In this document: one piece after another, positions 1 to 8,827 of the stretch
Layout of the letters: each line of letters opens with the position of its first letter
How positions within the stretch are numbered: the first letter of the stretch is position 1
Assembly (NCBI GenBank): GCA_949430125.1
Contig: CASQMQ010000017.1
Location: forward strand, 1 to 32,303
DNA length: 32,303 bases
Origin: an uncultured Pseudomonadales bacterium
GTDB taxonomy: Bacteria; Pseudomonadota; Gammaproteobacteria; Pseudomonadales; Pseudohongiellaceae
Direction of reading: 5' to 3'
Notes under the pieces: model-generated
What the model was told of the DNA's origin: nothing
Databases searched by the model: none
Seen by the model: the letters and a program-made list of their open reading frames with translations, nothing else
Position numbers and translations under genes: made by a program

Positions 1-474
1 ATTGTTGGAGTGCTTGGTTGGGGTAGTCTAGGTTGTGCTTTGTTCTTCATGGTATTGGGTGGCTACGCACAATATCTAGAAGTGCAGAACATCTATCCCG
101 TAGCAGCTGAGGCAACCGAAGCAAGCCCATCGAGTGCATTAACTAGCATCGTATCCTTGCTGCCATTAGGTTCGGTACTAGTTTTACTAGTAGCCGTGAT
201 CGGCCTAGTTTTCGTAGCCACAACTTATGACTCTGCAGCCTACACCTTGGCAGCCGGGGCAACTCGTAGTCTGGACGAGGGCGAACATCCGGCTCGTTGG
301 CACCGAGTATTTTGGGCTTTTGCCCTAGGCGCACTTCCGCTGAGTCTTCTCTTCGTAGGCGGCCTTAGAGAACTACAAACCGCATCACTGCTGGCCTCGT
401 TGCCTCTGCTATTTGTGTACGGCATACTTGGTGTTTCAATCTGGCGGATGCTGCGCCGCACTCGAATCACCTAA
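1..474 (+). CDS. BCCT family transporter, C-terminal part (5' end outside window)
   Basis: The frame is open from base 1, so this is the last ~158 residues of a larger inner-membrane carrier. BCCT proteins move betaine, choline, carnitine, DMSP and similar quaternary or sulfonium compounds with Na+ or H+. Visible are hydrophobic helices, the segment FVATTYDSAAYTLAAGAT, which matches the conserved T-(S/T)-x-DS-x-x-Y region of late BCCT helices, and the later GGLRELQTASLLASLPLL, which matches the GGL..LQ...LP motif before the last helix. The soluble tail is very short (RMLRRTRIT). The substrate cannot be read from this part. The homocysteine methyltransferase starts 15 bp downstream on the same strand, so co-transcription is likely and a methylated substrate is plausible (inference). 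Confidence 0.85.
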   Translation: MVGVLGWGSLGCALFFMVLGGYAQYLEVQNIYPVAAEATEASPSSALTSIVSLLPLGSVLVLLVAVIGLVFVATTYDSAAYTLAAGATRSLDEGEHPARWHRVFWAFALGALPLSLLFVGGLRELQTASLLASLPLLFVYGILGVSIWRMLRRTRIT

Positions 475-489
475 GATGGAGTATCACTC

Positions 490-1401
490 TTGTTAAAAAA
501 TTCAGTCACTCTTCTAGATGCTGGAATGGGCAAATCCCTTTCGATGAGAGGCGTCGAAATCCCAGCCACGATCTGGTCTGCTAACGCGTTGCTGGTAGCT
601 CCCGACGTCGTTGTAGATATCCACAGAGAAAACATTGCAGCGGGTGCGAGAATAATCACGACTAACAGTTATGGAGTTATACGTAACGACTTAGCGAATG
701 TTGGATTAGCCCATCGTACCATTGAGCTCAACGAACTAGCTGCCAATTTGGCGCAAACAGCACGCGATGAATCGGGTGAGGCTGGAGTAAGAATCGCTGG
801 CTCCCTGCCTCCACTTAACGGCAGCTTTCGACCTGATTATGTTCTTGATCTTGAAACCCTTCTTCCATTATACAGAGAGCAGGTTGCAGCACTGGCACCC
901 TCTATTGATTTATTCCTTTGCGAAACCATGTCGCATTCAACTGAGGCATTAGCTGCCGCTAGAGCGGCAAGCGAAAGTGGTAAACCTTTCTTCGTTGCCC
1001 TTACTCTAGACGATGAGCGTACAGCTTGCTTAAAAAGTGGTGAGTCTCTAGCTACCGTCTGTGAAATGTTACAGCCTTTTAAACCCGACGGCATACTGGC
1101 GAATTGCTGTTTACCCGAGCGTATCAGCGAGGCTATTCCTGTATTAGTAGAATCAGGAGTGAAAATTACTGGAGGCTATGCCAACGCCTTTACCAATATC
1201 CCCAAAGACTGGCTGTTAGGCGGAAACAAAGAGACAGATGGCAGCCTCACGATTCGAGAAGACATTACGCCGAGTCGTTATGCGGATTTCGCTGAAGAAT
1301 GGCTAGATTTGGGCGCTAATCTCGTAGGAGGCTGCTGCGGCACTACCGCAGAATTTGTCGAAGCTATTCATGAACGCTTTTCTCAACGAGCACAGAAATA
1401 G
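490..1401 (+). CDS. homocysteine S-methyltransferase family protein
   Basis: A 303-aa cytosolic protein of the zinc-dependent homocysteine S-methyltransferase (Pfam S-methyl_trans) family, which moves a methyl group from a donor such as S-methylmethionine, betaine or a sulfonium compound to homocysteine, giving methionine. Seen: N-terminal LLDAGMGKSL, ITTNSYG near residue 57, LFLCETMSH near 141, and the zinc cysteines in LANCC (206/207) and GGCCGT (282-283). The length fits MmuM-type single-domain enzymes and there is no cobalamin domain. The start is TTG, chosen because GGAG lies 8 bases upstream (478-481) and the frame is conserved from LLD onward. The gene follows a BCCT carrier by 15 bp. 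MmuM usually pairs with an amino-acid permease, so the BCCT partner hints at a betaine- or DMSP-like donor (inference). The exact donor is not determined. Confidence 0.88.
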   Translation: MLKNSVTLLDAGMGKSLSMRGVEIPATIWSANALLVAPDVVVDIHRENIAAGARIITTNSYGVIRNDLANVGLAHRTIELNELAANLAQTARDESGEAGVRIAGSLPPLNGSFRPDYVLDLETLLPLYREQVAALAPSIDLFLCETMSHSTEALAAARAASESGKPFFVALTLDDERTACLKSGESLATVCEMLQPFKPDGILANCCLPERISEAIPVLVESGVKITGGYANAFTNIPKDWLLGGNKETDGSLTIREDITPSRYADFAEEWLDLGANLVGGCCGTTAEFVEAIHERFSQRAQK

Positions 1402-1484
1402 GGAGTAGGAAACTTTTAAATTAGAACCTTCATTTATGTTGCGCGAAGTTTTTATGTCAGGGGCTATTTTAGGGGCTAGAGCAA

Positions 1485-3641
1485 CTAGAATGTCTGTCTA
1501 ATTTTTAAGGCATATTTTACGCCGGTGCCGTTACAGGAGTCTTCGACTTCTTCTATAATTCCAGCAGCCGTCGCACCAACATAGCGAATTCTTTCTCTGC
1601 AGCGGATTTGGTTGTTGGCATTCTGAATATCGAAGCGAAAAGTGATTCCGTTGAAGGCTTGCTTTTCGGCGAAGAAGTTTAGGCCGTATTCACCTATATC
1701 TGTCTCCGTATCGTTGATGTCTATCTGCGTCAGGCCACTACCGTCACGTGCGAAATTAAAGTAGCTGAAGCCATAACTAAAATTGTATTCAGTGATGTCA
1801 TGTCGAAAATTAGCGCGCCCGAACCAGCGGCCGTTTCTACGCAGACGTCGCTGTGTGCCTAGGAAGGGGTCTGTTACTTGTGAATCTTGCAGACTCAATC
1901 CAAGTGTGAGCAGGGCGTTAGGAGCGCCGAGGTAGCCCAGACGTGTGCTCGCATCGAAGTTCGCGCCGTAGCGTTTGCCGTCTCCAATATTGCCCCTTGC
2001 CGACTGCAGGTCGGTAGCGCTGGGAGAAACATCAATGCGATCGATAACATCGGTCAAGTCTCGGTAGTAGAGCTCTGTATTGAATACGCCAATACTATTG
2101 GGTAGACGATACTCCAAATTCATTTCGTAGTTCCAAGCCTGCTCCTGCGCAATTCCTGGGTTGCCAGCCTGTGTATTTTGATCATCGTCTGAGTTGTCGG
2201 TGGTGGCACTGAAATCTGAGAAGCTCAATTGTGAAACAGTCTTCTCAATTGTCGTGCGAAGTTGCAGGGATGCAGTGATGTCGAAGCGGTAGTCTAGTTT
2301 CGGACGCACAAAAGAAAAATCTCTTTCATTGGTGACGTCTCCGGACTGGGTAATAGTCGACTTTTCATAGATCAATGAGCTTTCTAAGGACATGCGGTCG
2401 TTGATTTGCCAATTGTGGATGGCGAAGCTCTCTAATCGTAATTCCTCTACTGCGGAGCTTGCATTGCTGACGGCTTGTGGCACGAGCCCGCCGTGTGCGA
2501 CTGAGGTGATGCCTGTGCCTGACAAGCCCAAGCGGAGGTCTGAGTCGCGTATTGTTTGTGCACCTTCGATGCCAATTTCCATCCCTTGGTTGCCACCTAG
2601 ATCAAACGTATAAGAGGTGCGACCGATACGTTCGCGGTCGCGTCCGGCAGAGAATAGGAAGAGATCTTTTTCTTCTGAGTCTGCAAATACGTCGAAGCGA
2701 TCTCGTGTATAGGTAAAGTCTCGATCGTTTACAATAAATAGGAAGCGGTACTTATTGCCGCTGTCGAAGTTGTATTCGTAGTCGCCACCGATCTCCCAAT
2801 TGCTGCGATTGCGTTGCTCTTCTTCGCGTTCTTGGGCAGTGATTAAGGTGCCGGTAGTATAGTCATTGATGGTTCGCGTTATATCCGTTGGCGGATTGCT
2901 CTCGGCGAAGAGGCCATTGAATTGCACCATGCTCTTCTCAAACTGATAGCCAAGATTGAAGCTGGTCTCGTACTCAGTTTGGTTACGTAAATTGTCCTGG
3001 GATCGGGCCTCCAGTAACTCGCCATCTGGATCAACGCTAAATTCATTGGTAAACCGGTTCTCGTAACGTGGTTCGGCTTCGATATGGAATAGGTAGTTAA
3101 ATGCGCCATTCTGACCAGTGTATGAAAGCTTAGTGCCGGGATCGACTGTGCCGTCATGAAGCCGGTCCATATTGAGTTCGGCGGAGATGCTGGACCGGGA
3201 CTGTGCATCGAGTAGTACAACGTTCACGACCTGACCGCCGCCACGTATATCCATATCGTCGGAGGTGCCACGTATAATTTCAATGTAGTCGACCTGATCG
3301 GCAGCGATACGACTCAACTGACTACGTCCCTCATTATTTTTGCCGGTCGTGCGTTGACCGTTGATGAGGATTTCGCCTTCGCCTGACCCCAAGCCGCGAC
3401 TTTTGCCGCGATTATTCCTGTTGCCGTTCAGGGCAAGACTGATTCCAGGGATACGATCGATCATGTCGTTGACGGACACTGGAGAATATTGTGTAAAGAA
3501 ACCTGCCTCATACACTACAGTAGATTCGTCGGCGGCCTGTGGCTCGGCTTGCTGCGCAAAGCCTTGATTCACTCCCGCTATAGCGAGGCCAAGAAGGCTA
3601 ATGCGGATAAGTTTTTCAGGCAGAGAAAGGCGCCGTGTCAT
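1485..3641 (-). CDS. TonB-dependent outer-membrane receptor (paralogue 1, intact)
   Basis: A 718-aa protein with an N-terminal signal peptide (hydrophobic ISLLGLAIAGVNQGFAQ, cleavage likely after FAQ), a plug domain and a beta-barrel ending in the aromatic TF. Plug signatures: VSVNDMIDRIPGIS (~55), GEGEILINGQRTTGK (~87) and VDYIEIIRGT (~117), the last typical of TonB-dependent receptors. A long region of alternating polar/aromatic strands follows. It would bind an extracellular ligand and import it with TonB energy; the substrate is unknown and no TonB box is obvious. Two cysteines close to the C-terminus (CRERIRYVG...EDSC) are shared with the neighbour. It is a clear tandem paralogue of the receptor at 3954-6129. 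A TATAAT sits upstream on the minus strand (3775-3780), so it can be transcribed independently. Confidence 0.9.
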   Translation of the reverse strand: MTRRLSLPEKLIRISLLGLAIAGVNQGFAQQAEPQAADESTVVYEAGFFTQYSPVSVNDMIDRIPGISLALNGNRNNRGKSRGLGSGEGEILINGQRTTGKNNEGRSQLSRIAADQVDYIEIIRGTSDDMDIRGGGQVVNVVLLDAQSRSSISAELNMDRLHDGTVDPGTKLSYTGQNGAFNYLFHIEAEPRYENRFTNEFSVDPDGELLEARSQDNLRNQTEYETSFNLGYQFEKSMVQFNGLFAESNPPTDITRTINDYTTGTLITAQEREEEQRNRSNWEIGGDYEYNFDSGNKYRFLFIVNDRDFTYTRDRFDVFADSEEKDLFLFSAGRDRERIGRTSYTFDLGGNQGMEIGIEGAQTIRDSDLRLGLSGTGITSVAHGGLVPQAVSNASSAVEELRLESFAIHNWQINDRMSLESSLIYEKSTITQSGDVTNERDFSFVRPKLDYRFDITASLQLRTTIEKTVSQLSFSDFSATTDNSDDDQNTQAGNPGIAQEQAWNYEMNLEYRLPNSIGVFNTELYYRDLTDVIDRIDVSPSATDLQSARGNIGDGKRYGANFDASTRLGYLGAPNALLTLGLSLQDSQVTDPFLGTQRRLRRNGRWFGRANFRHDITEYNFSYGFSYFNFARDGSGLTQIDINDTETDIGEYGLNFFAEKQAFNGITFRFDIQNANNQIRCRERIRYVGATAAGIIEEVEDSCNGTGVKYALKIRQTF

Positions 3642-3774
3642 TGTAATGCTCCATAGTCCTATCGGGTTTCACGCCAAACCTTTCTATCCAGAATAACTCT
3701 GGTGATCAACAAGCCGAATCGAAGGTTTTAGAAAGTCTTTGGATGGATCGAAGTTACTGCTCTAATGGGGCGTG

Positions 3775-3780
3775 ATTATA
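3775..3780 (-). promoter_or_regulatory. candidate -10 box for TonB receptor 1
   Basis: The minus strand reads TATAAT exactly, about 135 bases before the receptor start at 3641. There is no good -35 at 17 bp (ACAGTA), so it would rely on an activator or be weak. Low-to-moderate confidence. Confidence 0.35.
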
Positions 3781-3818
3781 CTGATGGGTATCGGCAATAC
3801 TGTGACAAATTGTGTAAT

Positions 3819-3842
3819 AAAGATGGCAAAAGTGCCATCTTT
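3819..3842 (-). terminator. hairpin terminator after TonB receptor 2
   Basis: Perfect 10-bp stem AAAGATGGCA / TGCCATCTTT with a 4-base loop AAAG. It lies about 110 bases past the stop of the leftward receptor at 3954 and before the promoter of the next receptor. The U-tract on the minus strand is short (TTTATT), so termination may be partial. On the plus strand it is followed by CGCTTTTT, but no plus-strand gene precedes it. Confidence 0.55.
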
Positions 3843-3953
3843 CGCTTTTTATCGACTAATTTTACATTGACCGACCAATGATATCGACCTTGACTGGAGA
3901 AGCTTTAGAAGATTGAGGAAATAATCTGCTAACGTAGAAATTTCGCAGCGGTT

Positions 3954-6129
3954 TTAGAAGGTGCCGCGTATCTTTATCGCATACTTCTCGCCAGTATGGC
4001 TGCAGGAATCTTCTAGCTCGCTGAGCACACCGGTTGCGATCGTGCCGCCTGTATAGCGAAGGCGAACACGACAGCGCTCACTCTCATGGGGGTTAGTAGC
4101 TTCGAATCGAAGAGTCATCCCTTCCCAGCCCTGATACTCAACAAATAAAATCGAGAAAGGGTCTGAATTATACGATTCGATTCTATTAATGTCGTATACC
4201 TTATTGTTGTCTAGAATGCTGTTTCGGTAGGTAAAGCCATAGTTTATATCGCGCTCTGGCATGTCGTGCCTGAACCCTAGGCTGTAGTCACCTCTGCCCT
4301 GGCGATTGTTGCTAAAAAAACTGAGCCGCCTATCGATACCGAGGAAAGGGTCGGTAACGCTCGAGCTTCCTAGGTTTAGTCCTGTAGTTACCAATATCCC
4401 GGGCTGGCCTATGAAGTTCAATCGAAGACTGCCGTTAAGGCGTAGCCCATAGCGCTCACCGTCGCCAATATTACCATTCGCAGACTGAATGGTTGTAAGC
4501 GTTGAAACATCGACTCGATCGATGACGTCTTCGAGGTCATGGTAGTAGATATTCGAACTTATAACACCATTGTCATCATTAAAGCGGTATTCAAGATTTA
4601 GGTCGTAACGCCAGGACTGTTCCTGCCGTAGTTCAGGGTTTCCAGCTATCGTGTTCTGATCCTCATCGCCTGAATTAGTATTTGCGGTGAAGTCGTTGAA
4701 GCTTAACTGCGAAACATTTTTCTCTACGGTCGCACGAAATTGTAGTGATGGTGTTAAATCAAAACGGTAGTCTACTTTTGGTCTAATAAAATCGAAGTCG
4801 CGTTTTTTGCTGACATCCCCAGATTGTGCAATCTCCGAAGTCTCTATAATTAATGTGGTCTCAAGCGACATGCGGCTATTAATTTGTAAATTATGAATTA
4901 TGAACGATTCATAGCGAAGCTCTTCTACCGTGGCATTCGTATTATTTACCTCCGACAGTCCGCCGAAGTCCTGAGAGACCACTCGAGTGTCGGATAATAA
5001 GCCGAGTTGTAGAGAGGAATCGAGAATCGTTTGAGCCCGCTCTATGCCAACCTCGATATTCTGGCTGCCAGCGAAGGCGAAAGAATAGGAACTGCGAATA
5101 ATTCTTTCCTGATAGCGATTAAAATTAGCGAGGAATAGGTCCTTCTCGCGAGCTTTGGCATCAACATTGAAGCGCTCGCGAGTGCTATCGTCTTCTTTCT
5201 TATTTAGGATGAAGAGAGTTTTCCAGCGCGCATTATTGGCGAAAGTGTGCTCATAGTCACCACCGATCTCCCAAAATTCACTGATTTGATTCGTGTCATC
5301 GAATTGCACCGTGTCTTTTCTCGGGACGTCTACAAAGTTAAAAATGGTTCTTTCAATTATAGAGGGGGCATCTCTGTTTTCAAACTGGGCGTTGATATGG
5401 GCTATATCATTTTCACCGAATTCGTAGCCGAGGTTAGCGCTGAATACTAGAGGCTGTGAATCGGTAGTTGTAACTCGGCTGACATAGTCGTTTGGAGTTC
5501 CGTCGGCCAAGAAGCTGTTCTCATACCCTTTGCGTCTTTCCCATCGTGGCTCGGACTCGGCACTAAAAAGGTAGTCCAGCGCGCCGCGTTGGCCCGTGAG
5601 TGAGAACCTTCCTCCTGGTTTTAGTTCGCCATCATGAAGATGGTCAGCGTTGATCTCATAGGCGATGGCAGCGCTGCTTTCAGCTTCGAGCAGCACGATA
5701 TTTATGACTTGACTGCCACCGCGAACATCGAGCTCGCCTGAAGTGCCGCGGATGATCTCGATATACTGCACTTGATTTGCCGGTATCCTGCTGAGCTGAC
5801 TATTGCCTTCGTTCTCTTTACCGGCTGTGCGTCGTCCGTTGATCAGGATTTGGTCGCCGCCAAGGCCTAGTCCGCGTCGACTACCACCGCTGGAACTATC
5901 AGGCCCTCCATTTTCCACCACCACCGCCGCGCGCAGTATCAATACCTGGAATGCGATCGAGCATATCGTTCACTGAAAAAGGCTCGTACTGAGCGAAAAA
6001 TTCCGCCGGGTAGGTAACTGTCGAATCGTTAGTCGTGGGCTCTTGTGCTAGCGCGGATGCGGAGAATATGGCTCCGCTTAGGAGAAGAGCAAGTGAGAGA
6101 GCATGATTCGAAGCTGAGTTACAACACAT
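3954..6129 (-). pseudogene. TonB-dependent receptor (paralogue 2), broken by a single frameshift
   Basis: Two overlapping frames together make one receptor. The first (start ATG at 6129, stop at 5899-5901) carries the signal peptide (ALSLALLLSGAIFSASALAQ) and the plug start FSVNDMLDRIPGIDTARGGGGG. The second, read down to 3954, continues from a Gly/Ser-rich stretch through GLGGDQILINGRRTAGKEN, VQYIEIIRGT and a full beta-barrel ending KIRGTF, 662 aa as an open frame. Removing one base from the four T of the plus strand at 5911-5914 joins the frames as GGGNGGPDSSSGG. The rest aligns with paralogue 1 almost throughout, including the C-terminal cysteine pair, so there is no other decay. It could be a real null allele, a slipped repeat (phase variation) or a sequencing error. 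Substrate unknown. Confidence 0.85.
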
Positions 6130-6416
6130 ACAAGACCCCGGGGGATATTTTTTACTAACTCTGAATTACGTATTACGCGACAAAGGCCGCGCGAAATTGG
6201 GCGTAAGTATGCACATAATCGACCAGTTAAAGAATCAGTTGGAGACTCTTGTTTGTGACATTTTGTAATGCGCCCAGATAAGCGCCGCTTTGCGCTTGTT
6301 CCGCGAATTGAGGATAATAGCCGCCTGCGATCGAAGCGGGTCTCAAAACGAATACTGGAGCCTGCCGACAAATCCAAGTAGCTTGAATTCGTCGTTAAGG
6401 TAGATAGAGGTTTTAA
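6130..6416. other. intergenic region between divergent receptor 2 and ETF-QO
   Basis: 287 bases carrying the regulatory sequence for two divergent genes. I can propose one promoter for the rightward ETF-QO (6290-6318). I do not see a convincing promoter for the leftward receptor. No coding sequence is supported. Confidence 0.5.
6290..6318 (+). promoter_or_regulatory. candidate sigma70 promoter of ETF-QO
   Basis: TTGCGC (6290-6295), a 17-bp spacer, then GATAAT (6313-6318). The -10 matches 5 of 6 and the -35 only 3 of 6. It lies about 100 bases before the gene. Confidence 0.35.
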
Positions 6417-8075
6417 ATGCAACGTGAATCAATGGAAGTCGATGTAGTCATTGTAGGTGGTGGGCCAGCTGGACTGTCCACGGCGTGTCGGCTGTTGCAG
6501 TTGGCGAAGGAAGCGCAGACTGAGCTTTCAGTCTGCGTACTCGAGAAGGGCTCAGAAATAGGAGCACATATCCTGTCGGGCGCGGTTTTCGAACCTTCGG
6601 CACTGAATGAATTGTTTCCAGACTGGCAGGAAAGGGGGGCTCCTTTAAATACGGCGGTAACAGGAGACGATGTCTACTATTTACCCTCTGCGGAGAAGTC
6701 TTTTAAGTTCCCGGGGCTATTAGTTCCGAGACCGATGCACAACGACGGCAACTACATTATTTCCTTAGGCAACCTCTGCCGCTGGCTGGCCGAACAGGCG
6801 ATGGAGCTAGGCGCGGAAGTCTTTCCGGGCTTTGCAGCCGCAGAAATTCTCTACAATGAAGACGGCAGTGTTAAAGGTGTTGCGACTGGAGACATGGGCG
6901 TCGATGCTAATGGCGAGCAGAAGTCTTCCTTTGAGCCTGGATTCGAGTTCCATGCAAAGTACACGATTCTGGCAGAGGGCTGTCGCGGTCACTTGGGTAA
7001 GGAATTAATCGAGAAATTCCAACTCGACAAAGATAGCGACCCCCAACACTACGGACTGGGCCTCAAGGAAGTTTGGGAAATTCCTGAGCAGCAACATAAG
7101 GAAGGCCTAGTTGTGCATACGACAGGCTATCCTATGATCAAGGATAGCTTTGCCGCGACTAGTGGCGGATTCCTTTATCACCTAGAAGGCAATCAGGTAT
7201 CCCTAGGCCTCATCGTGGACCTCGGTTATAAAAACCCACACATTAGCCCCTTCGATGAATTTCAGAAATTCAAGCAGCACCCTACGATCAAGCAATATAT
7301 AAAAGGTGGCAAGAGGTTAAGCTATGGCGCTAGAGCGCTGATAAAAGGAGGTCTAAACTCGCTGCCTAAGATGACGTTCCCCGGTGGGCTGCTTATCGGT
7401 TGCGACGCGGGTACCATGAACGCGGGCAAGATCAAGGGCAGTCATACCGCCATGAAGTCAGGGATCATCGCGGCAGAAACCTTATTTGCGGCGCTGAGCA
7501 CCGAATCGGCAGAGAAAGAGCTGGTCGATTACACGACGCGTTTCGCCAATTCCGAGCTTTTCGATGAGCTACACAAGACTCGAAACTTTAGCTCGGGCTT
7601 TCACAAGTTCGGTTTTTGGTTGGGGAGTGCGCTAACCTTTATTGAGCAGAATATTTTTTTCGGCAAGTTCCCACTGACATTTCATGATAAATCACATGAT
7701 TATGCGCAGATGACACCGGCGGCCCAGAGCCCGAAAATTTCTTATCCAAAAGCTGACGGTAAGATTAGTTTCGATAAGTTATCTTCGGTGTTCCTATCGA
7801 ATACGAATCATGCGGAAGACCAGCCCTGCCATCTGCAGTTAAAGGACTCGGCTATCCCCATAGAACACAACTTACCGCTTTATGATGAGCCAGCTCAGCG
7901 CTATTGCCCTGCAGGCGTGTATGAGGTTGTTGAAGAGGCGGATGGGAGTAAGAAATTCCAGATTAACGGCCAGAACTGTGTGCACTGTAAGACCTGTGAT
8001 ATCAAGGATCCCTCGCAGAATATCCACTGGGTAGTGCCTGAAGGTAGCGGTGGGCCGAATTATCCAGCCATGTAG
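6417..8075 (+). CDS. electron transfer flavoprotein-ubiquinone oxidoreductase
   Basis: A 552-aa monotopic inner-membrane enzyme that takes electrons from reduced ETF (fed by acyl-CoA and N-methyl dehydrogenases) and passes them to ubiquinone. Seen: N-terminal FAD-binding VVIVGGGPAGLSTACRL (glycines 14-19), the ETF-QO signature EKGSEIGAHILSGAV near 43, GCDAGTMNAGKIKGSHTAMK, which is diagnostic of the family, and a C-terminal 4Fe-4S module with C497 and C521-x2-C524-x2-C527, ending GGPNYPAM. The length is normal for bacterial ETF-QO. The start ATG has GAGG 6 bases upstream (6407-6410). It stands alone; etfA/etfB are not in the window. It would connect the acyl-CoA synthetase pathway nearby (beta-oxidation) to respiration (inference). 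Confidence 0.97.
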   Translation: MQRESMEVDVVIVGGGPAGLSTACRLLQLAKEAQTELSVCVLEKGSEIGAHILSGAVFEPSALNELFPDWQERGAPLNTAVTGDDVYYLPSAEKSFKFPGLLVPRPMHNDGNYIISLGNLCRWLAEQAMELGAEVFPGFAAAEILYNEDGSVKGVATGDMGVDANGEQKSSFEPGFEFHAKYTILAEGCRGHLGKELIEKFQLDKDSDPQHYGLGLKEVWEIPEQQHKEGLVVHTTGYPMIKDSFAATSGGFLYHLEGNQVSLGLIVDLGYKNPHISPFDEFQKFKQHPTIKQYIKGGKRLSYGARALIKGGLNSLPKMTFPGGLLIGCDAGTMNAGKIKGSHTAMKSGIIAAETLFAALSTESAEKELVDYTTRFANSELFDELHKTRNFSSGFHKFGFWLGSALTFIEQNIFFGKFPLTFHDKSHDYAQMTPAAQSPKISYPKADGKISFDKLSSVFLSNTNHAEDQPCHLQLKDSAIPIEHNLPLYDEPAQRYCPAGVYEVVEEADGSKKFQINGQNCVHCKTCDIKDPSQNIHWVVPEGSGGPNYPAM

Positions 8076-8176
8076 CCCTCTCATAGGGGGCGGGGTAGCG
8101 GTTTTTCTTTAAGCCCTGAGCTTTGACATGCTAAAGTAATATGCTGGAATTCTCTCCGTTAGTTCGGTGAATTAGC

Positions 8177-8827
8177 ATGTTTCTTCAACTATCAGTGATC
8201 CCTCCAAGTTTACTGCTGATATCCAGCATAGTGCTGCCGTTTTTCTCATCCTCGAGCTCTGCACAGGAGCAGATACTCAGAGATCGCTGGGTCGAAGTAC
8301 GCAGCGATAATTTTCATATATACAGCCAGCAATCTACTAGGCAGACGAATCGATTTGCCAATGATCTAGAGGTTTGGCGTCAGGTCACCTCCTTTGCAAT
8401 TTCTGGAGTAAGTAGCTTTCCAAGGCTAGCGTTCTCAACCTAGCCTATCTATTTGACGATGCAGAGACATTGCAAACTTTTGTTGCTGCTAGCGAGACCG
8501 CTTTTTTCGCTCCATTCCCGTATGCGACTTTTTTGGTCTTCGCGCTGAATCACGCTAGGATTTCATCACTACGTTAATTTTCTCGTGCGTAATTTCAATG
8601 ATTTGAGTCTGCCGTGTTGGTATGAAGAAGGGTTCGCCGGCTGTCTAGCTCGTGTGCAAGTAAATGGAGACGAAGTCGAGTTTGAGCGTTTCAGTCGCGC
8701 CGGCAATGAAGTGCTCGCTAATGTTTCTGAGTTGTTTCCGATGGATCGGCTTCTCTATAGCGATGCTACCCTAGCGTCTCAACGCCCTAGTTCAGATCCG
8801 CATCCTGCCAATAGCGCGTTCCTTTAA
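8177..8827 (+). pseudogene. remnant of a DUF1570-like (gluzincin-type) exported protein
   Basis: Three pieces in changing frames form one recognisable N-terminal peptidase-like region. 8177-8443 gives a signal peptide (LLLISSIVLPFFSSSSSAQ) and DRWVEVRSDNFHIYSQQS; 8437-8577 in another frame gives NLAYLFDDAETLQTFVAAS; from 8564 the first frame resumes with HHYVNFLVRN and LPCWYEEGFAG. Family members read W..v.s.nF.i....., ..v.iYLF.d...f, HEYvH....N and LP.W..EGlAEy. Here the zinc motif HExxH has become HHYVN, and the protein stops about 80 residues after it, so the usual C-terminal repeats are missing. Two frame changes, a lost catalytic motif and truncation all point to a dead gene rather than one sequencing error. 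It ends overlapping the convergent SYLF gene by 4 bp. Confidence 0.7.

Larger units (their letters stand above)
3642..3953. other. intergenic gap between the two receptor genes
   Basis: 312 bases without a recognisable coding frame. It holds the end-of-gene hairpin of the upstream receptor (3819-3842), a consensus -10 box for the downstream receptor (3775-3780, minus strand) and otherwise AT-rich sequence. I see no Fur-box-like dyad that I would defend. Confidence 0.6.

Noticed and set aside
8076-8120. Possible terminator after ETF-QO (CCCT...AGGG followed by TTTTTCTTT)
   Set aside because: The stem is only 4 bp and is separated from the T-run by about 15 bases, so it is not a credible intrinsic terminator.
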